In this document: positions 46,376 to 59,738 of the stretch, piece after piece
Layout of the letters: every line of letters starts with the position of its first letter
How positions within the stretch are numbered: the stretch's first letter is position 1
Notes under the pieces: model-generated
Databases searched by the model: none
What the model saw: the letters and a program-made list of their open reading frames with translations, nothing else
What the model was told of the DNA's origin: nothing
Assembly (NCBI GenBank): GCA_037042915.1
Contig: CM073195.1
Span: 372,001-436,000 of the forward strand
Length of the DNA: 64,000 bases
Reading direction: 5' to 3'
From: Auricularia sp. M13
Taxonomy: Eukaryota; Basidiomycota; Agaricomycetes; Auriculariales; Auriculariaceae
Program-made: the position numbers and the translations under genes

Positions 46376-48399
46376 ATGCTGGCTGAGGTGGTGGGAAAGG
46401 ACTCGCAGTTGGACGCTGGTATGGCTAAGGTGGTGGGAAAGGACAGTTGTGCGGTGAGTGACTGTATTCAGCCTGTTGAAGACCGGTGGGTAAAGGAGTC
46501 GACATGTGCAATGGACAAGCGCAAGTACGTTCTGGAGTACTCATTGCTGTGTAAGCAAGGTCTCAAGCGCGGGGGCCAGGAGTACTTTTCTCTTGAGCCC
46601 CGTTCGATTGGGATACACGCATTGCACGAGGCGCCGTCGGTAGTGTACGACCAGGATGAGCATTGCGCGATGGCGAGCGCGACGGCGACAGACTGGATGT
46701 CTGACGCGAAGCCATTGAAGGCGCGATGCGAGGCGTACTTTGTACGTGGGAGTTATTGACTTGGGCGACGCGTATCGCACGAGGTGCCGTCGGTGGTGCG
46801 CGCCCAGTGGGACGTGGTGCGGTCGGCATACCGCGCCCCGCGTGTGCGCCAGACAGCGCGTCCGTTACAGTCGCTGGCTGCGTAGCCTGCACACTGCAAG
46901 CTTCCACTCCACCACCTGACGAGCCACCGCTAACAGCGGCAGACACCGACTGGGTAGCGGGTGGTAAGGGCGACTTTGTCGCGCGCGCGCAGAGCTATTC
47001 TCCTCCAGCATTTCGCCCTCCTCCATTTCCCCATCCTCTAGCTCCTGCATGCGCAGCCCATCTCCAAAAGGTCCTCCTTCCTCGTTCTCCATGGACGGTC
47101 GCGACGGTGTGGTTACGAGTCGAAGTGGCAGAACGAGAGACAAGAGCGCTAAAGTCCGACCATCGGTGCAAGTGCCGCAACGGGCGCTTTGTGCATTGTT
47201 CCCGGGCGGGCGTCTAGATGCTCGGCGACTGGTACTCAGGCTCATCCCTGACGTTTCGATATACCCTCAATCAGAGCGAGCGTCAGAATAATCCACAATA
47301 AAATCACGCGGAAATCTTCTCACAGAAAAATCAGACTATGGCAGCGCATTCGTGTAACATGATACTCCATCCCAGCTCCTCCGTCGCGTCGCGAGTGACA
47401 CTTGGAACCTCTCGTTGGCATTCTGTAGCCTCGTTCAGTCTCTCGGAATAGAACTGATACATGTATTGCTACAGGATAGACTAGAGCAAGCAGCGTACGA
47501 GCTGCCAACATTGCCGAGCCACTTGCGAACTCGGTCTTGGTCTCACCCGAATTCCTCACAGTACTGTTATACCTTGGAGAAAAGTATCTAAAGGCTACAA
47601 GAAAGCATCTTAATCAGAGACTCAGTGACACTCATAATGACCCAGCGAAACCGGATATGCGAGCTGTTTACTCAGTTCGGACCTAGGCCTCTCACTGAGA
47701 TAGGGATCACGCACCTTGCCTCCTCTCGTGATTCCCTAGCTGAGATGCTCAATGCCAATGATGATGTTAGAAGATAGTCTTCGATGGCTTCGACAATGCA
47801 CTTTTATGCCTCTCGGTCGTGCGTCTGGAAGAGCGTAGACCGTGTGACCCTAGCGCACAGTCTGCCGCGCACGTCGTGACCGTCGTGGATCTTCAGGATT
47901 AAGGATTACATTATCAATCCCATGGAATCATACAGTCCGTTTCCTTTACATGAGGAATCCTTGTGGCAAATTCCACGTCAGGTGTTAATGTCTTGGAAAA
48001 GAGTTTTTGTACATGACTCACGATAGCGACAAGTTATCGCAAGCCTGCTATTACCGGCCAAGTGTTAGGCCGTTAATTCTCGCGTCGAGCAGTGCTGCAA
48101 GCTGAAATGTTCTACTTGTATCGTTATAGCATCCAGGGTTTAGCTGATGCGTCCTCGTTCGAGTAGATTGCTGTGTGGAGGTAGTGTGACGCAGAGCAAG
48201 CACTCGTTGCACATACTTATCTACACGAGATTGATACTAGAAAGAGCTCATACGGATGCGCAAAGCTAATACGAATATAAGTGGGATCGCGTATGCAGTT
48301 TATTGCGACAGGCGAGGGCTGACCGCGCCAAATGGGCAGCAACTGGCATCGCTCGTACGTAGGGCTACTTTGTAGCTGTATTCCGGCGTCCTTTGGACT
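46376..48399. other. Mostly featureless; small duplicated blocks
   Basis: A plus frame at 46376-46759 is open. A GCACGAGG-YGCCGTCGG block recurs at about 46626 and 46780. A minus frame near 47120-46985 is acidic (MEEGEMLEENSSARA), with no domain. 47300-48399 is AT-richer and contains nothing I can support. Confidence 0.35.
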
Positions 48400-50299
48400 G
48401 TGCACATTGGATACTTTGTATCCCTTTGCGGCTTCTCCATCCATTCCTCCCGGGTCCTTGCATTGATGCGATGCTTAGCCAGAGCAGAAGGAAGAGTGCG
48501 GGTCGGAGCCGGCCGCGCATTAGACTTGCTCCCGTCCGTCGTCGACCATCAGGCTCGCCATTCGTTGCTACTACGCGCCGCCGCACTAGAAGGGATGGGA
48601 GAGGAGAAGGAGGAAAGAGGGAACCGAGCCAGGAGTGCAACGAGGTTGCGCGGGTTCGGCGAGGGCAGGATGTCACGTTTGCGACAAAGTCGCCCTGACA
48701 CACCGCGTCGCGAACGCCTGCATATGGGCGTTGCATATCATGAAAGTTTATCTATCCTATCATCTGCACGCAATACAGCGTCTTGACCTGGAGCAAAGCT
48801 CGTTAATAGGAATGAGTGGCAGAGCTGGACCTGCTGTTGCGACAAAGTCGCCCTACACGCCGTGCTCGCTGGTCTTGCGCATGGGCGGTTGGACATATTG
48901 GAAAAGCATCTTTGACGCCCAGTCTGTGCGTGTCATGATTCAGAGCCTCGAAAGTACATTGCTCGCAAAATCGAAGACGGTCGGCATCGCGCAGTTCGCT
49001 TCGCCAGTTGCGCTGAGCGGCCGGCGGTCTGAATTGTGCTTCTGGCGCAGCTCTATACTCTACGCCATGTAAATCGGCGCAGCTGACAGGCCGTATTGTA
49101 CATTCAAGCCTGATTACAGCGACGGACGCTGGATCTTGTGCGCGCAAGGCTGGCGACATGTATTCTATGACCTGCCAGGCTGCTTGATGCTCGTTTCGGC
49201 ACCGCTCTGTATACTCAAGTGCTCTCTGAAGTACGCGCGCACTGTATGGTCTTCATCGGCAGCGGGCGCTACAATGCAGCTGCACTCGAGCGCGATGAGT
49301 TCGCGCGAGTCCTGCTTGTCGATTTATGAAGGTGACCAGGCTCTGTCTGCCTTCTCTGTCTGCCTTCACAAACGGCGCAGCTTTCCCCTCGTACGGTATT
49401 GCGAAGCTCAGAAAGCTGTCACCCTCATTTCTGACTGCTAGGATCAGGACGCGACAGCGCGGCCAGGCTGTCGAGCATCCGGAGGTTTCCTAGCTCGCGA
49501 CTCACGGCGACGACGGTGTCAATGATGAGCACGCTCTCGAATCTCAAACCAAAACCAAGAGGAAGCCAGGGCCGCGGAAAGGAGGCACGAAGAAGCAGCA
49601 GCCGCCGAAGCCCAACGCAGGGAGTGCAATTTGACGTCGTCTCCGGCGATAAAGGAGCTACCAAGCGAGGAACCAAGCGTGGTCCAGACGAGTACGCCTC
49701 CTTGTTTTGCGCAACATAAAAAATGACATTCTCTGGTCCCGCAGCGCATCCACCAACGCTCCTGCAGCAAAGAAAAAGCGCACGGCCATGGAGGGCGATG
49801 CGGTAGCCTCAGCTGTACCAGCGACGGAAGAAAGCGTTCTGTCGGGACCATGCAGGAGCGGTCGTGGGATTGAGAAAGTGATGCCTCCCACTCCAAGACG
49901 TCGCGCGAGCAATGCTACCAGGTAGAAGAAGTGACGGGAAGATGAAACACCGGGTTGAGCAGTTGCCCGCGGAACGCCCGAGACTGTTGATAATCGGGCA
50001 CAGTTTCTCGATTTGATGTAGATAGCATAACTTCGAATATGGAACAATCTATGCTACCCTGGTATCCGCGTAGGCGTGCGAATCGGGCGAAGATTGCGCG
50101 CAACACGTGATGATCTCGGAATATCCCGCGGTGGCTGATAGCCCGGGATTCTCGGGAATTATCTGTGAGTCGTCACTTGTTGTGTGATACATTTACTAAC
50201 ACGAATAAAGGAGTTCTCATGCGAGGCAGCATATAACGTGAATATCTGTTCAAGAAAACACCGTTACAATTGGCCATCTGACGACGGCAGATCAAGAAA
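48400..50299. other. Decayed coding debris with one tandem duplication
   Basis: TGCGACAAAGTCGCCCT occurs at 48680 and 48838, and the following ~90 bp are related, so a ~158-bp segment is duplicated. A plus frame near 49195-49327 reads VFIGSGRYNAAALERDEFAR. Around 49545-49925 are basic tails (KRKPGPRKGGTKKQQ; APAAKKKRTAMEGD; RSGRGIEK). Frames are discontinuous and no family is assigned. Confidence 0.35.
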
Positions 50300-52599
50300 G
50301 AGACGAGACAAGAACAGGTAACACCTTGATACGTTATCGATACATCAAGAAAGGCCAGTGAGCTCCATCCATCCTCACAGCACACGATTGGCGCTCAATT
50401 CCCGCGCAGAGTAGCTGAATACCGCGGCGCCGCTGAGTAGCGCGCAGAACTTGAAGCTCCCGGACTTGCCCTCGGTGAAGATGACGGCAAAGCTGTAGAA
50501 AAATAATGCGACCATAGCAACCTGGCTGGCGTACAGTGCTGGGCGCCTGACCCGCATCTGCACCCAAAGACGGGCGAGTTGGACGCCGATTATCTATCGG
50601 CGGTGAGTATGCGGACGAGCAAGAAGAAATATACGCGCACCTGGACCAACCCGTTGAGGAAAGCAAGAACACGCCAAAATCCGGTCAGACCATCAACGAC
50701 GACGCCGTAAATTTCACCCAGATCATTGGCAGAGACGGTACGGCGGTGAGCAACCTCGTCGTTTGCTGCGGGCGTTGCTGAGTCGCGAAATTGCAGCTGG
50801 TTCGGGTCGAGATAACCGATCGCGAATTTTCGGACGCGGGTGGAGAGCGAGTCGAATTATCAAGCAAGACATCCGCAACATCGCGCTCGTCGGGCAGCGC
50901 GTCGGACAGAGGGTCACGATCATCGAAACGTCGTCCTGGTCTTCAATTATGACGCGGGACGGCGGGGTGCGCACGAATCCGCCGTCGGCGCGCGCATCGT
51001 CGAGGGACCGCGAACGAACGCGCGGAAAGTCGATTTGTATGACGACGTGCGCGACGGTGAGAGCACGCGTCTCCTGCGTCGCGCGCGCTCGTCGTCGACT
51101 CCGCGGCGCTGTATCGGGACATGGTGGTGGCTGAAGGAAGGGAAGAGCGGCCGCGTTGGGACTCAGCCCGGCCGCTCTTTCCCTCCCTGCCGCAGCCAAG
51201 CCGCGCGACGCTGCCATACTACGAACGGACGCGTCGGACGACGAGTGGGACGCATGGTATCACGCCCCGCCCTCGCGCGCGCCTCTACCACCGCTTTGGA
51301 AGCGAAGGTGCGTCAGCGCGCCGCAGACGACGTCCGTCGACCGCCGCCGCTGGCGTTCGATGGTTCACTGCGCTCCACACCTGACGACAAGTTCCTCCTG
51401 AGGGCGCGCGCATTGTACGTACGGAGAGCAACAACGACGCGGGTCGCACGTCGCGTAGCAGCGTAAGGCTGATTTTTGCCAGTTGCGCCAGAAACGCGCG
51501 TGCTTGTGGTCGCGCCACATCGAGCTCATCGTCGCCGAAGAGCTCGACGCTCTGTTCTCGAGCTCAAACAGGCGTTGAGCGCCGTCACAAAAACGCTGGG
51601 CGCGCGCATCGTGGTGCGCGCATTCCACCATCGCCGCCGGGTCCTTCAGTTCACGCCGTCGCGCACGGCTGCGAGGGAGACGTCCGCGCCGCACGGTCAT
51701 GTACGTATTGAATCCATTGTATTCGATCTTTATCTACGAACTGATTGCTTTCTGTTTTCCTCGTAGTTGAGCCTCAGGTATCTATGGGCGCAGTCAGTGA
51801 GCTACTGCCGCCCAACTGACTGGCGCCGGTCGTCGATTCCCCGCCAACGAGTGCACAGGACGGCGGCGCGAGTCAGAAAATACGGAGGCAGGTCATACAA
51901 AGCCACCGCTACCACATCATTGTCGAACTGGCGGTGTTCGCGCGACTGGCTGCTTCGAAACCAGATGTCGGCCACGAACGAGATGTGCAGCGAAGAGAGC
52001 GGCGGCCGTGATTGCGTGGTTGCGTTTCAAGTTCTGCGACGACTCCAGCTGGTCGCCGTGGACGACGCACCTGGCGCGCCCTGGCGAGTCCGCCGAATGG
52101 GATCACGGTCTCCCATTCCGGCTGCGAGATGCGCACGTTCTCACGCCGATTTCCTCTCAACGATGGTGAAATTAACTGCAGCATCATTTACCTCGGTTCG
52201 GAATTGGGAGAGGTGGTGAGGAATTAATTGGTTGAAACAATTAAGTGGTGTCTCGCCCGCTCGCAGGCAGGGAGAGATGTCCGGCGATTCAAGTGGCAAT
52301 TAAGTGATGAGCCAGCTGAAAAACCGGAAATACTTAATTGGAAACTCCTCTCACACTTGATGTAAATACATAGGACTATGTATGTATACAAACTCGACTG
52401 CCAATGCACGTAATGCGGACTGTACGGCCATCCACGGTCCGCGCACCGCGGTGCCTGACCGCCCATGCTTACCGAATCTTCGCAGTGAGCCTAGAACGAG
52501 AACGCCCAAAAGCCGAATTTAACTTTGCTTACGTTAATTTTTGCAGCGAGAGACTGCACTGTGAAGTGCACGCCGGCAAGCTGCTGAACGGTCCGACTG
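50300..52599. other. Unassigned coding-like fragments
   Basis: On the minus strand 50563-50375 encodes a hydrophobic segment (SQVAMVALFFYSFAVIF) ending in a stop at 50375, possibly the last exon of a membrane protein. On the plus strand 50930-51060 (GARIVEGPRTNARKVDLYDD) and 51115-51300 (RDMVVAEGREERPRWDSARP, DASDDEWDAWYHAPPS) look coding but are frame-broken. 51700-52599 has nothing I can support. Confidence 0.35.
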
Positions 52600-53640
52600 T
52601 CGTGAGACGCGCGCAGATCATTTGCGCCACGGAGGCATGATTCCAATGCACGCGGGCACAGCAACCGCTGCAGAGGCAGCGATGGCGGTGACGGGGACGG
52701 CTTGCTCGACTCACGACGGCAATGGTGAGTCGAGCAAGAATGGTGTGCTTCCCGGACGCCGACGATGGCGGCGGCGGCGCCACTGAGAGAGCTCGGCCTC
52801 GGATGCTGTGCATAATCCCGATGCATGCGCCGCGCGCGACTCTAACATACCGGTGTCAGTGACGGCTGGGACGATAGCTATAGTAGAGAGAGAACGGCGA
52901 CAGGACTCACGCAGGGGAGCGGTGGTGCGGGACGCTGTGATCTTCTCGACGAACCCACGTACTAGACGCCGAGAGATGAGAGGTCGGCGGGGCACCGAAA
53001 ACTGAAGGGAAAGGCAATTAGCGGTCGTAGTGGGGACGAGCACGCAATCGCCGAGGATGGGGGAAAAGCGGCGTCGGACACTGCGCACGATCCCGATGCA
53101 TTCCTCAGATCAGCGCAGTCGCGGCCGCGGCAGTCTGGGACGGCACCAGCAACGGCCAGAGAGAACAGCGAGCGGGACTCTCCCGGACTGCCGGTGGCGC
53201 GGCAGACAGCAGCGGTCTGCGCTGAGCGCTCCCGTCGGCGTTGAAGCCGATGCCCGTGAGATCGGGTCGTTGGGACGGTAGAAAATGAAAGAAAGTATGA
53301 TGAAACGCGGGGGAAAATTGCAATAGAAAGGCTGCCAATGAATGTGCTTACCTGTACGCGAGTGCAGTGGAGACGCCGAGCATCCTCGAGCCTCAGCGGC
53401 GGATGCTGCGCACGATGCCGATGCGGTCAGCATCCGCGCGGCCGTCGATGTGCAAGTGAGTGATAATGTACTTACAGTAAGTAGCTGGAGATGCTGAATT
53501 CCAATGTATCATTTGCAATCGATGAGCGTCGGCGGGAGTACTGTGAGCTGCGAGGACTCGCTGCAGAGAATGCCCGGCGACTCGGTCGACCGCCGGCGAT
53601 TCGCTGCAGGGCATGCCCGGCGACTCGAGAATAGAGTAGT
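52600..53640. repeat. Imperfect tandem repeats, about 280-330 bp, plus a 43-bp repeat
   Basis: A CGGATGCTGCGCACGATCCC-like block recurs at about 52799, 53074 and 53400 with related flanks. Near 53566-53625 a segment containing GAATGCCCGGCGACTCG or GCATGCCCGGCGACTCG is repeated with a ~43-bp spacing. No coding exon is supported. Confidence 0.5.
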
Positions 53641-54633
53641 GGGAAGAGGGGAGACTCCGACCGGTCGACCAGCGTCACTTCAGGGATGTCACGGTCGACA
53701 ACAGCTCGAGTGCGTCTGCACTTGTAGGCCAGATAATAAGATATAAGCTTGAAGTGGGACATATAATTTAAACTGCAAGTTTTGGGGCAATCAAGTCGGG
53801 AGTCAGGTTGTGTCTGGTTCAAGTTGTGTCCAGGTTGCAATTCGGGTCGCTCGGGTCATCCATCGGTATCGAAGGCGGCGGAGTCGTATCGTCGTCTACA
53901 TCGTCGTCCGCCTCGCCCGCACGCAAGCTCATGAGCTCCGCAAAGTCCGGCAGCAAGGCCCCGCTCAAGCCCGGGGAGACTGAGGCCGTGGTACTAGTCC
54001 GAAACGCAGAAGCCTAACAACGTGCCCTCGCTGTCTGGCACCTCGTCCTCGCCGCCGGTGTCGAGCTCGCCCTCCTACAATGGCTGCGACTCGTAGCCGA
54101 GCGGCTCGATAAACAGGGGCTGTCGCGCGCCACTGTGCGAGGTAGTAAACGGCGCGCGGGTCCGACACCAATCTCGGCGTCATCGCTGAGCATGGTGCGC
54201 GTCGGCGGGCGTTCATATGCTTTTTGCGACACGCGCTCGAGACCCATACGGTCCGCCACGACTTTCTCGGGGTGCGGGGCGACGGGAATCGGCACGACGA
54301 GCGCGAAATCGAGCCGCGCAACGCTCTCGGAAGCATGACATTGTCAAGGCGCAGTCGATGCGCGAGCAGGTACCGGCATACATTATGTCGCTCCAGATTC
54401 ATATCTGCTTCCCGCTCTAGGCCGTCGAAAAAAGCGACACGAAATTCGTTCCAGACGCATACACACGTGCGGCTGGCGCAGGCTTTGGCATATCCAGCAC
54501 CTTTACCGGCGGGAAAACCATCGAGAACGCTGGTGTCGGTGTCTCTCTTTTCACCGGCGCTCTCGCCTGCAGCGATAAATCAGATGGCTGCAAACCACGT
54601 CGAGATCCCAAGCAACTTAGGCCCAGAAGGAAA
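53641..54633. other. Unassigned coding-like fragment beside the MITE-like element
   Basis: Plus text near 54425-54590 reads SDTKFVPDAYTRAAGAGFGI and GVGVSLFTGALACSD, but no start, partner exon or family is evident. It abuts the element starting at 54634. Confidence 0.35.
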
Positions 54634-55259
54634 ATTCTATTGAGAAACCCCTGTTTCTGGGGTTTCTGCGCAGATAACGGGCGGAAACCCGACAGAATGA
54701 TCCAATCAGATGAACCGACAAGTCGGCTCATGCATTCCGGGGCGACTTTGCGCCATTGTGGTGTCTATAGGATGTTCTGGGATAACAATGGAGCTAATTT
54801 GGGCGGATCCGAAAGATAATTTTACGCCCCTTGAGTGAAATCAAAGTGGAGATGAGCATCCTTGTCAGAAGAAAGGCAACAGAACACCGGCTGTAATCAA
54901 AAACCTCTGTATGTTCAGCAATATGAGAGTCGTGGGTGACATTAGTATTCCTCTGAGGGATAGACTTGGTTGATTTCTTACTGTGTTTTCTGCCTTTCAG
55001 GCCCGGGGACCGCGCAGGATGGATGAGCAACATCTACTTCTCCAGCATGCCAATTCTGCCGCCAGATTCCTTCGGCTCCGTGCAGAGCTTTCTGTGGCGG
55101 ACCTGTTCGTTGTAAGACATATTTTCTCCAACTCTACCTCACAATACCTGAGACAGTGGCTGCAGTACACGCCATCACATTCGGCAATCCGGCTTTCAAA
55201 GGCCGTGATCCAGTCTTATCACCGCCGAAAACACCGTAGAAACCGTTTCTCAATAGAAT
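54634..55259. mobile_element. MITE-like element, 626 bp
   Basis: ATTCTATTGAGAAAC at 54634 is matched in reverse complement at 55245-55259. Inward, GTTTC and GGCGG blocks also correspond. Close to the left end GAAACCCC and GGGGTTTC form a small hairpin. A TA is present within both ends, but no target duplication beyond the arms is visible, so the class is uncertain. No transposase is encoded. Confidence 0.5.
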
Positions 55260-57063
55260 CGTCCCTCGCGGAACCCGCCCTTCCGGCGGCGGGTCTCTCA
55301 CTCATCGGGCAGTATGCTGGTTTGTTCTGGCCGTATCACACCTGAGTTCTAAGTGATCTGTGTTGGTAAAATACAAAGTAACACACAAAGGTCCGTGTTG
55401 CTTTACTTATGCGCTTAGGAGGCGGTAATTGCCGCTAACGGCTACGATCCGATCATGCACTCGATCTTGCAATGGATCTGGAGGTTACTCTCCACGATCC
55501 ACACTACTCTTTGCGACGACTACACGACTCTATGCGCATCGTGTCATCACTGGTTTCTCGCGATGTGGCACCGGTTGAATCCTTTCCGCATTGACCGCAA
55601 TCAGCAGCTGCTGCTGCTGCTGCTGCTACTACGTCTCTTTCAACTCCACAGGATGCGACCACCCCTCCGCCGCAGACAGGAGCCAGGGCTTGCCGAGGAG
55701 GTGTTGCACAAGAGGCCTGCATCCTGCATTGGCCACGAGAGACACAGCAGGCTGGTCCTCCACACCGCGTTCTGTGTCCGCCATCGAGCACGGTATAGAA
55801 GGTTCGACCAATTCTCGACATCGTGAGTCATGTGCATTCTGAATCAAAATCGAGCTCATGCACTCACAGCAGCAGCTGTTGATGTCGCGAGGCTGTGCAT
55901 GGCTCATGATCATGATCACTCAAGTACTCATCGCCGGCGGCAATCTCACCTGCTCTGCAGGCTTCCAACCCAGCCTCGGCCTCCGCTCCCAATAAATCCT
56001 CAAGTATGTGCACTCCATAATCTGCACACCTTCTGTCACACCTAATCGGTGCATTATAGGTGCCCCGAGATGGGAGTAGAAACTTCGGCATGGTCGTGGG
56101 AAGATCGCTTGCTTATACTTCTCGTCCACTTCTTGCGGGCCCTGTGCGGGCCGCTGCATGGAGATTATCGATTATCATTCACATGCACGACCTCAGACCT
56201 CAGATGTGTCTTGTTCAACTTTACGATAGTTCATAGGCCACCGTCATTATCACCTTGTTTTCTCCCGGGTAAAAATGCGACCAACTAGTGGCACTTTTAT
56301 GATTACCGGCCGGCTATTCCGCTACTTATGCATTATCTCAACACATATGTGGTTGCGCAGTGCTGGCATTGGCAGCGGCCGTCGTGGACGGCGTTAGGGG
56401 CGCCACGATCTGCATTTAGGAGCGGAACTGGAACGACCGTCCGTTCACCAATTGAGAGTCCGGCGCTGCCGCACAGGGCATTAAAGCACCTAGACATATG
56501 GTGCACGTGAGTAGAGAAAAGGCGAAGGTTAGAGACGATGCAAGGGGCGCGCACGCCGAGGTGAAGGAAGAGAAGAACGGGTCGGACTTCACGAGTTGCA
56601 TCCGCGGCCGACGGCCGATGCCGCCATGCCAGCCCTGACGAACAGTATATGACCTGCACTGGGCTGAAAAATTCAATTTAATAATCCCAACTATAATTTC
56701 CATGAAACTCTACGCATGCTACAAGTAGGTAGCAGCTGAGTCCTCTTCGTGCCCGACGTCCCTGATTGTACATGTGACGCCAACCGGCCTCGCGGTCGGC
56801 CGCCATGCCCCGATGCGGGCCCCGCAGTCGCTCTCAGATTTTGTCGACCGGCCGCCCAGCGGGTCTCCTTCCCCGTCTCTCCTTTATTCTCCGTGATGCA
56901 TATGCACCTAGATCCACCAAGGTCATCAAGAAAGCCGGTTAAAAGAAATTTCAGGCCTCATTCCTCAATAACAGGCCCGATTCGTACATACAGGATTAGG
57001 GATAGATACAATGTGATGCTGAACGGCCCATCCAATATATGGCTACTTAACTGCCCAATGGAG
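55260..57063. other. Intergenic; CTG run and a possible minus-strand exon
   Basis: A (CTG)n tract lies at about 55605-55628. A plus frame crosses it (55455-55826). A minus frame at 56091-55864 reads coding-like (YGVHILEDLLGAEAEAGLEA). Neither has a domain or supported joins. 56263-56288 matches part of the tRNA-like repeat at 61177. Confidence 0.4.
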
Positions 57064-58458
57064 CTAGGCCATTCGTTGGTTTATCTCTAAAACCTTCACA
57101 GAACTTTGGAGTAGCAAAAAGGCATCACAACTACTGCGCTGCAAGTCGATCTTGGTTAATGTGAGGCCGTGTAATTTCGCAGTGCCGAATGCGATGGCAC
57201 GAGTGATGAGAGCAAGCAAGTCGGCATCCCGTACTAGCATCATCTGCCGCGAGCTCATGATATGCAAATGACGGAGAGCAGGGCATATTAAAAGCGGGTC
57301 CGAGATCAACCGACTTTTTTCGAAGACCGTCACTGGCTCCAGGCCGCAGTCAGCCAGAAGCTCGCGTGATTGTGAAAGTATCAGCGAGAGCGACTCCAGC
57401 GAAGGAAGTATGGGTAATTTCGCCGAGTGCTGCGTTAGACATGCCTCGTGGATTACCATATCCATAAGGTTCTGGAAATGAGATGTCCGGAGCGTTGCCC
57501 ACCATGGGACGTGAAGCATATCCAAACAGTGACCGTGCCCACTGAAAGACAGCTGGATGGCCCCAGAAAAGCGGCATGGTTGACAGATTGAAACAGTCAA
57601 GTGCTTCCACGGAGCTCCATGTTCGGACAGAGTATCATCAAAAACGGTTGGCGTATGGGCGACCTTTAGAGCAGGCACTTGGTAGCCACCGAAAAGCTGG
57701 AGTATCGATTTGGTGCGTCCATAAGAAATGTCCACTGTCAATTGCTCCAGGATATGGTGAGGGACGCCACTCAAACCGTCGGTGACTTCTGCTGTAAGAT
57801 GCAGCGAGACAAGGGATGTGCAAGCCTTCGAGATAGTGCAAATCGCGCTGGCCGTCAGGCGTTTCGTTCGCAGTGTGAGATGACGAACAGTTCCCAAGCT
57901 GGCCCCATATGGTTGTTGGTTTACCTGCAAGCTGCATCCACCTTCAAGTACAAGGCTATGCAAGCGCGGGGCGTTGAAACAAAATAGTTGAAGCGGCACC
58001 AGAGCTGAGAGAGCTGTGTTGGCGACCAGAGAAAACGCGAACACCTCCAGAACCAAGGCAGGTTGACATAGGACGGCACCTAGTACCGTCATCCGAGAGA
58101 AAGACGATGCACGTGACTGTGACTCGAGTGATATCTCGAGGGTGGCAATCCGCGAGAGATGAGTAGCGAGCAGTCGCGCGATGGCCACAAACTCCAGCGA
58201 GGGAAGAGCATCCTCATGTCGTAATTCTAGACATATGCGGATAGTGGGAGCTCGCTGGGAACGCTCGAGAAGCCAGGCAAGACCGGGGCTGCGTCTCCCT
58301 CTCCAGTGGATGTCAGACCATAGCTTTCCAACAAATTCGAGTGATGCTGCTCGCCAATGCCGATCCACATGCGAAGTCCGAACACGATCAGCGAATTCGA
58401 GGGGATAGAATATCCGGGAAAGCAGTTCGAGCGGTAGGACGGTAGCGGAAGGATGCAT
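57064..58458 (-). CDS. F-box protein, intronless, 464 aa
   Basis: The ATG at 58458 (MHPSATVLPLELLSRIF) is preferred over the upstream in-frame 56 codons because it begins just before the F-box, as is usual in the family. The F-box covers about residues 6-50: LPLELLSRIF, then DRVRTSHVDRHWRAASLEFVG and LWSDIHW. The remaining ~410 residues are a Leu-rich, LRR-like series of strands and helices without Cys-type signatures. F-box proteins recruit substrates to SCF ubiquitin ligases through Skp1. Agaricomycetes carry very many such genes, often fast-evolving and of unknown target. The frame is intact and ends at 57064. No neighbour suggests a target. Confidence 0.85.
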   Translation of the reverse strand: MHPSATVLPLELLSRIFYPLEFADRVRTSHVDRHWRAASLEFVGKLWSDIHWRGRRSPGLAWLLERSQRAPTIRICLELRHEDALPSLEFVAIARLLATHLSRIATLEISLESQSRASSFSRMTVLGAVLCQPALVLEVFAFSLVANTALSALVPLQLFCFNAPRLHSLVLEGGCSLQVNQQPYGASLGTVRHLTLRTKRLTASAICTISKACTSLVSLHLTAEVTDGLSGVPHHILEQLTVDISYGRTKSILQLFGGYQVPALKVAHTPTVFDDTLSEHGAPWKHLTVSICQPCRFSGAIQLSFSGHGHCLDMLHVPWWATLRTSHFQNLMDMVIHEACLTQHSAKLPILPSLESLSLILSQSRELLADCGLEPVTVFEKSRLISDPLLICPALRHLHIMSSRQMMLVRDADLLALITRAIAFGTAKLHGLTLTKIDLQRSSCDAFLLLQSSVKVLEINQRMA

Positions 58459-58969
58459 GCTGGAAGGAGACAAAGGCGGTCCTGGTATTGGGTGGCACTT
58501 CTGGGCTTGAAATAGATTATTGTTTTGAGGAGTTTTACTGCCATGGGCGCAAGCGCGCAATTGCGCCCTGCATCGCCCGCAGCGACCATCCGCGTGACGC
58601 CACCAGGTGCCGGCAGCCCATCTCATTCCCTACTCCCTTTCAGCCGTTTCTATCATAAGTGCCTCAGAGAAACGTTGCAAACGCGCGGTGGATTTGCGCT
58701 GCGCGGTTTTGATCGCCTGGCAATAGGCCTGTTTCGGGCATCAGTGGCACAACTGAATCCGTCGTTGTGATAGTCAAGGACCGTCTGGATCACAGTGTCA
58801 GTCTTGTCGGCTCGAAATCCACTGCCTTCTGCAAGCACCGATATGTACAACCTTTGAACGTGGTGATCCAGCACGTCTCGAATCCCTTCTATGTTCGTTA
58901 CGTCCAACCCGCCCCTCGGTAGGCTCTAGCCTGTATCATCCAGGCCTTCTGGTCACCGCGCGCACGAGT
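58459..58969. other. 5' flank of the F-box gene
   Basis: The in-frame upstream extension to 58626 is less likely coding. No other gene is supported. Confidence 0.4.
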
Positions 58970-59700
58970 CCGCGCGCGCGGCGGGTAGACGAGCGCGCGC
59001 CGACGACTGCGGGCGGGCGGGCGAGGAGAGCAGCGGGACGAGACGGCGGCGACGGCGCGCAGACGTCCGGATGTGCGTCTTTGCGCGTCTGCACGTGCGG
59101 GCGGCGGCGAGAAGGCCGGCATACGAACGTGCGCGTGGGAAGTTGGGCAGGCGGGCGGCGAGAAAACAACAAGCGGGACGGCGGGAAGACAGACAAAAGG
59201 GACGGCGGGCGCGGCGGGCAGACGTGCCGCGGGTCGGCGCGGCGGGTAGACGAGCGCGCGCGCACAACTGCAGGTAGACGGGCGGCGGGCGGACGAAAGG
59301 GCGCACGGGCATACGGCTGTTCGCCTCTGACCGTCTTCGCCTACGTGCGTCGTCTGTGCGACGGAAAGAAGGCCGGCAAACGAGCGGGAGTACTTACGCG
59401 GGAAGATGGGCAGGCGGGCGGCGGGAAGACGAAAATCCGGACGGCGGGCGCGGCGGGCAGACGATTGCGGGCAGAAGAGCGGCGGGCAGAAGAGTGGGCA
59501 GGGGTAGCAGGCGGGCGGGATGGGACGGCGGGGGTGGCGGGCAGGCAGACGAGCAGGCGCGCGGGCGCGCGGACACGCGGGTGTTGCGTGCAGGGCGACG
59601 GCGAAGGCGGGCGGCGTCGGGAAGATAAACAAGCGGGACGGCGGGGGCGGCGGGCAGACGAGCGGGCTGCGGGAAGACGAGCGGGCAAACGGCCGCTGTC
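58970..59700. repeat. GC-rich minisatellite
   Basis: Degenerate short repeats of the type GGCGGGCAGACGAGCGGG and GGGACGGCGGG fill the interval. The long minus frame (59632-58898, Pro/Ala/Arg-rich) and plus frames arise from the same repeats in different registers and were not called as genes. Confidence 0.8.
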
Positions 59701-59738
59701 AAGCATGACAGCGCGTCGGCCGGCTCGCCTCTCTCCCC

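Noticed and set aside
58898-59632. Long minus-strand frame, Pro/Ala/Arg-rich, 244 codons
   Set aside because: It is a translation of a short GC-rich minisatellite; several other frames are open through the same DNA and no frame is preferred.
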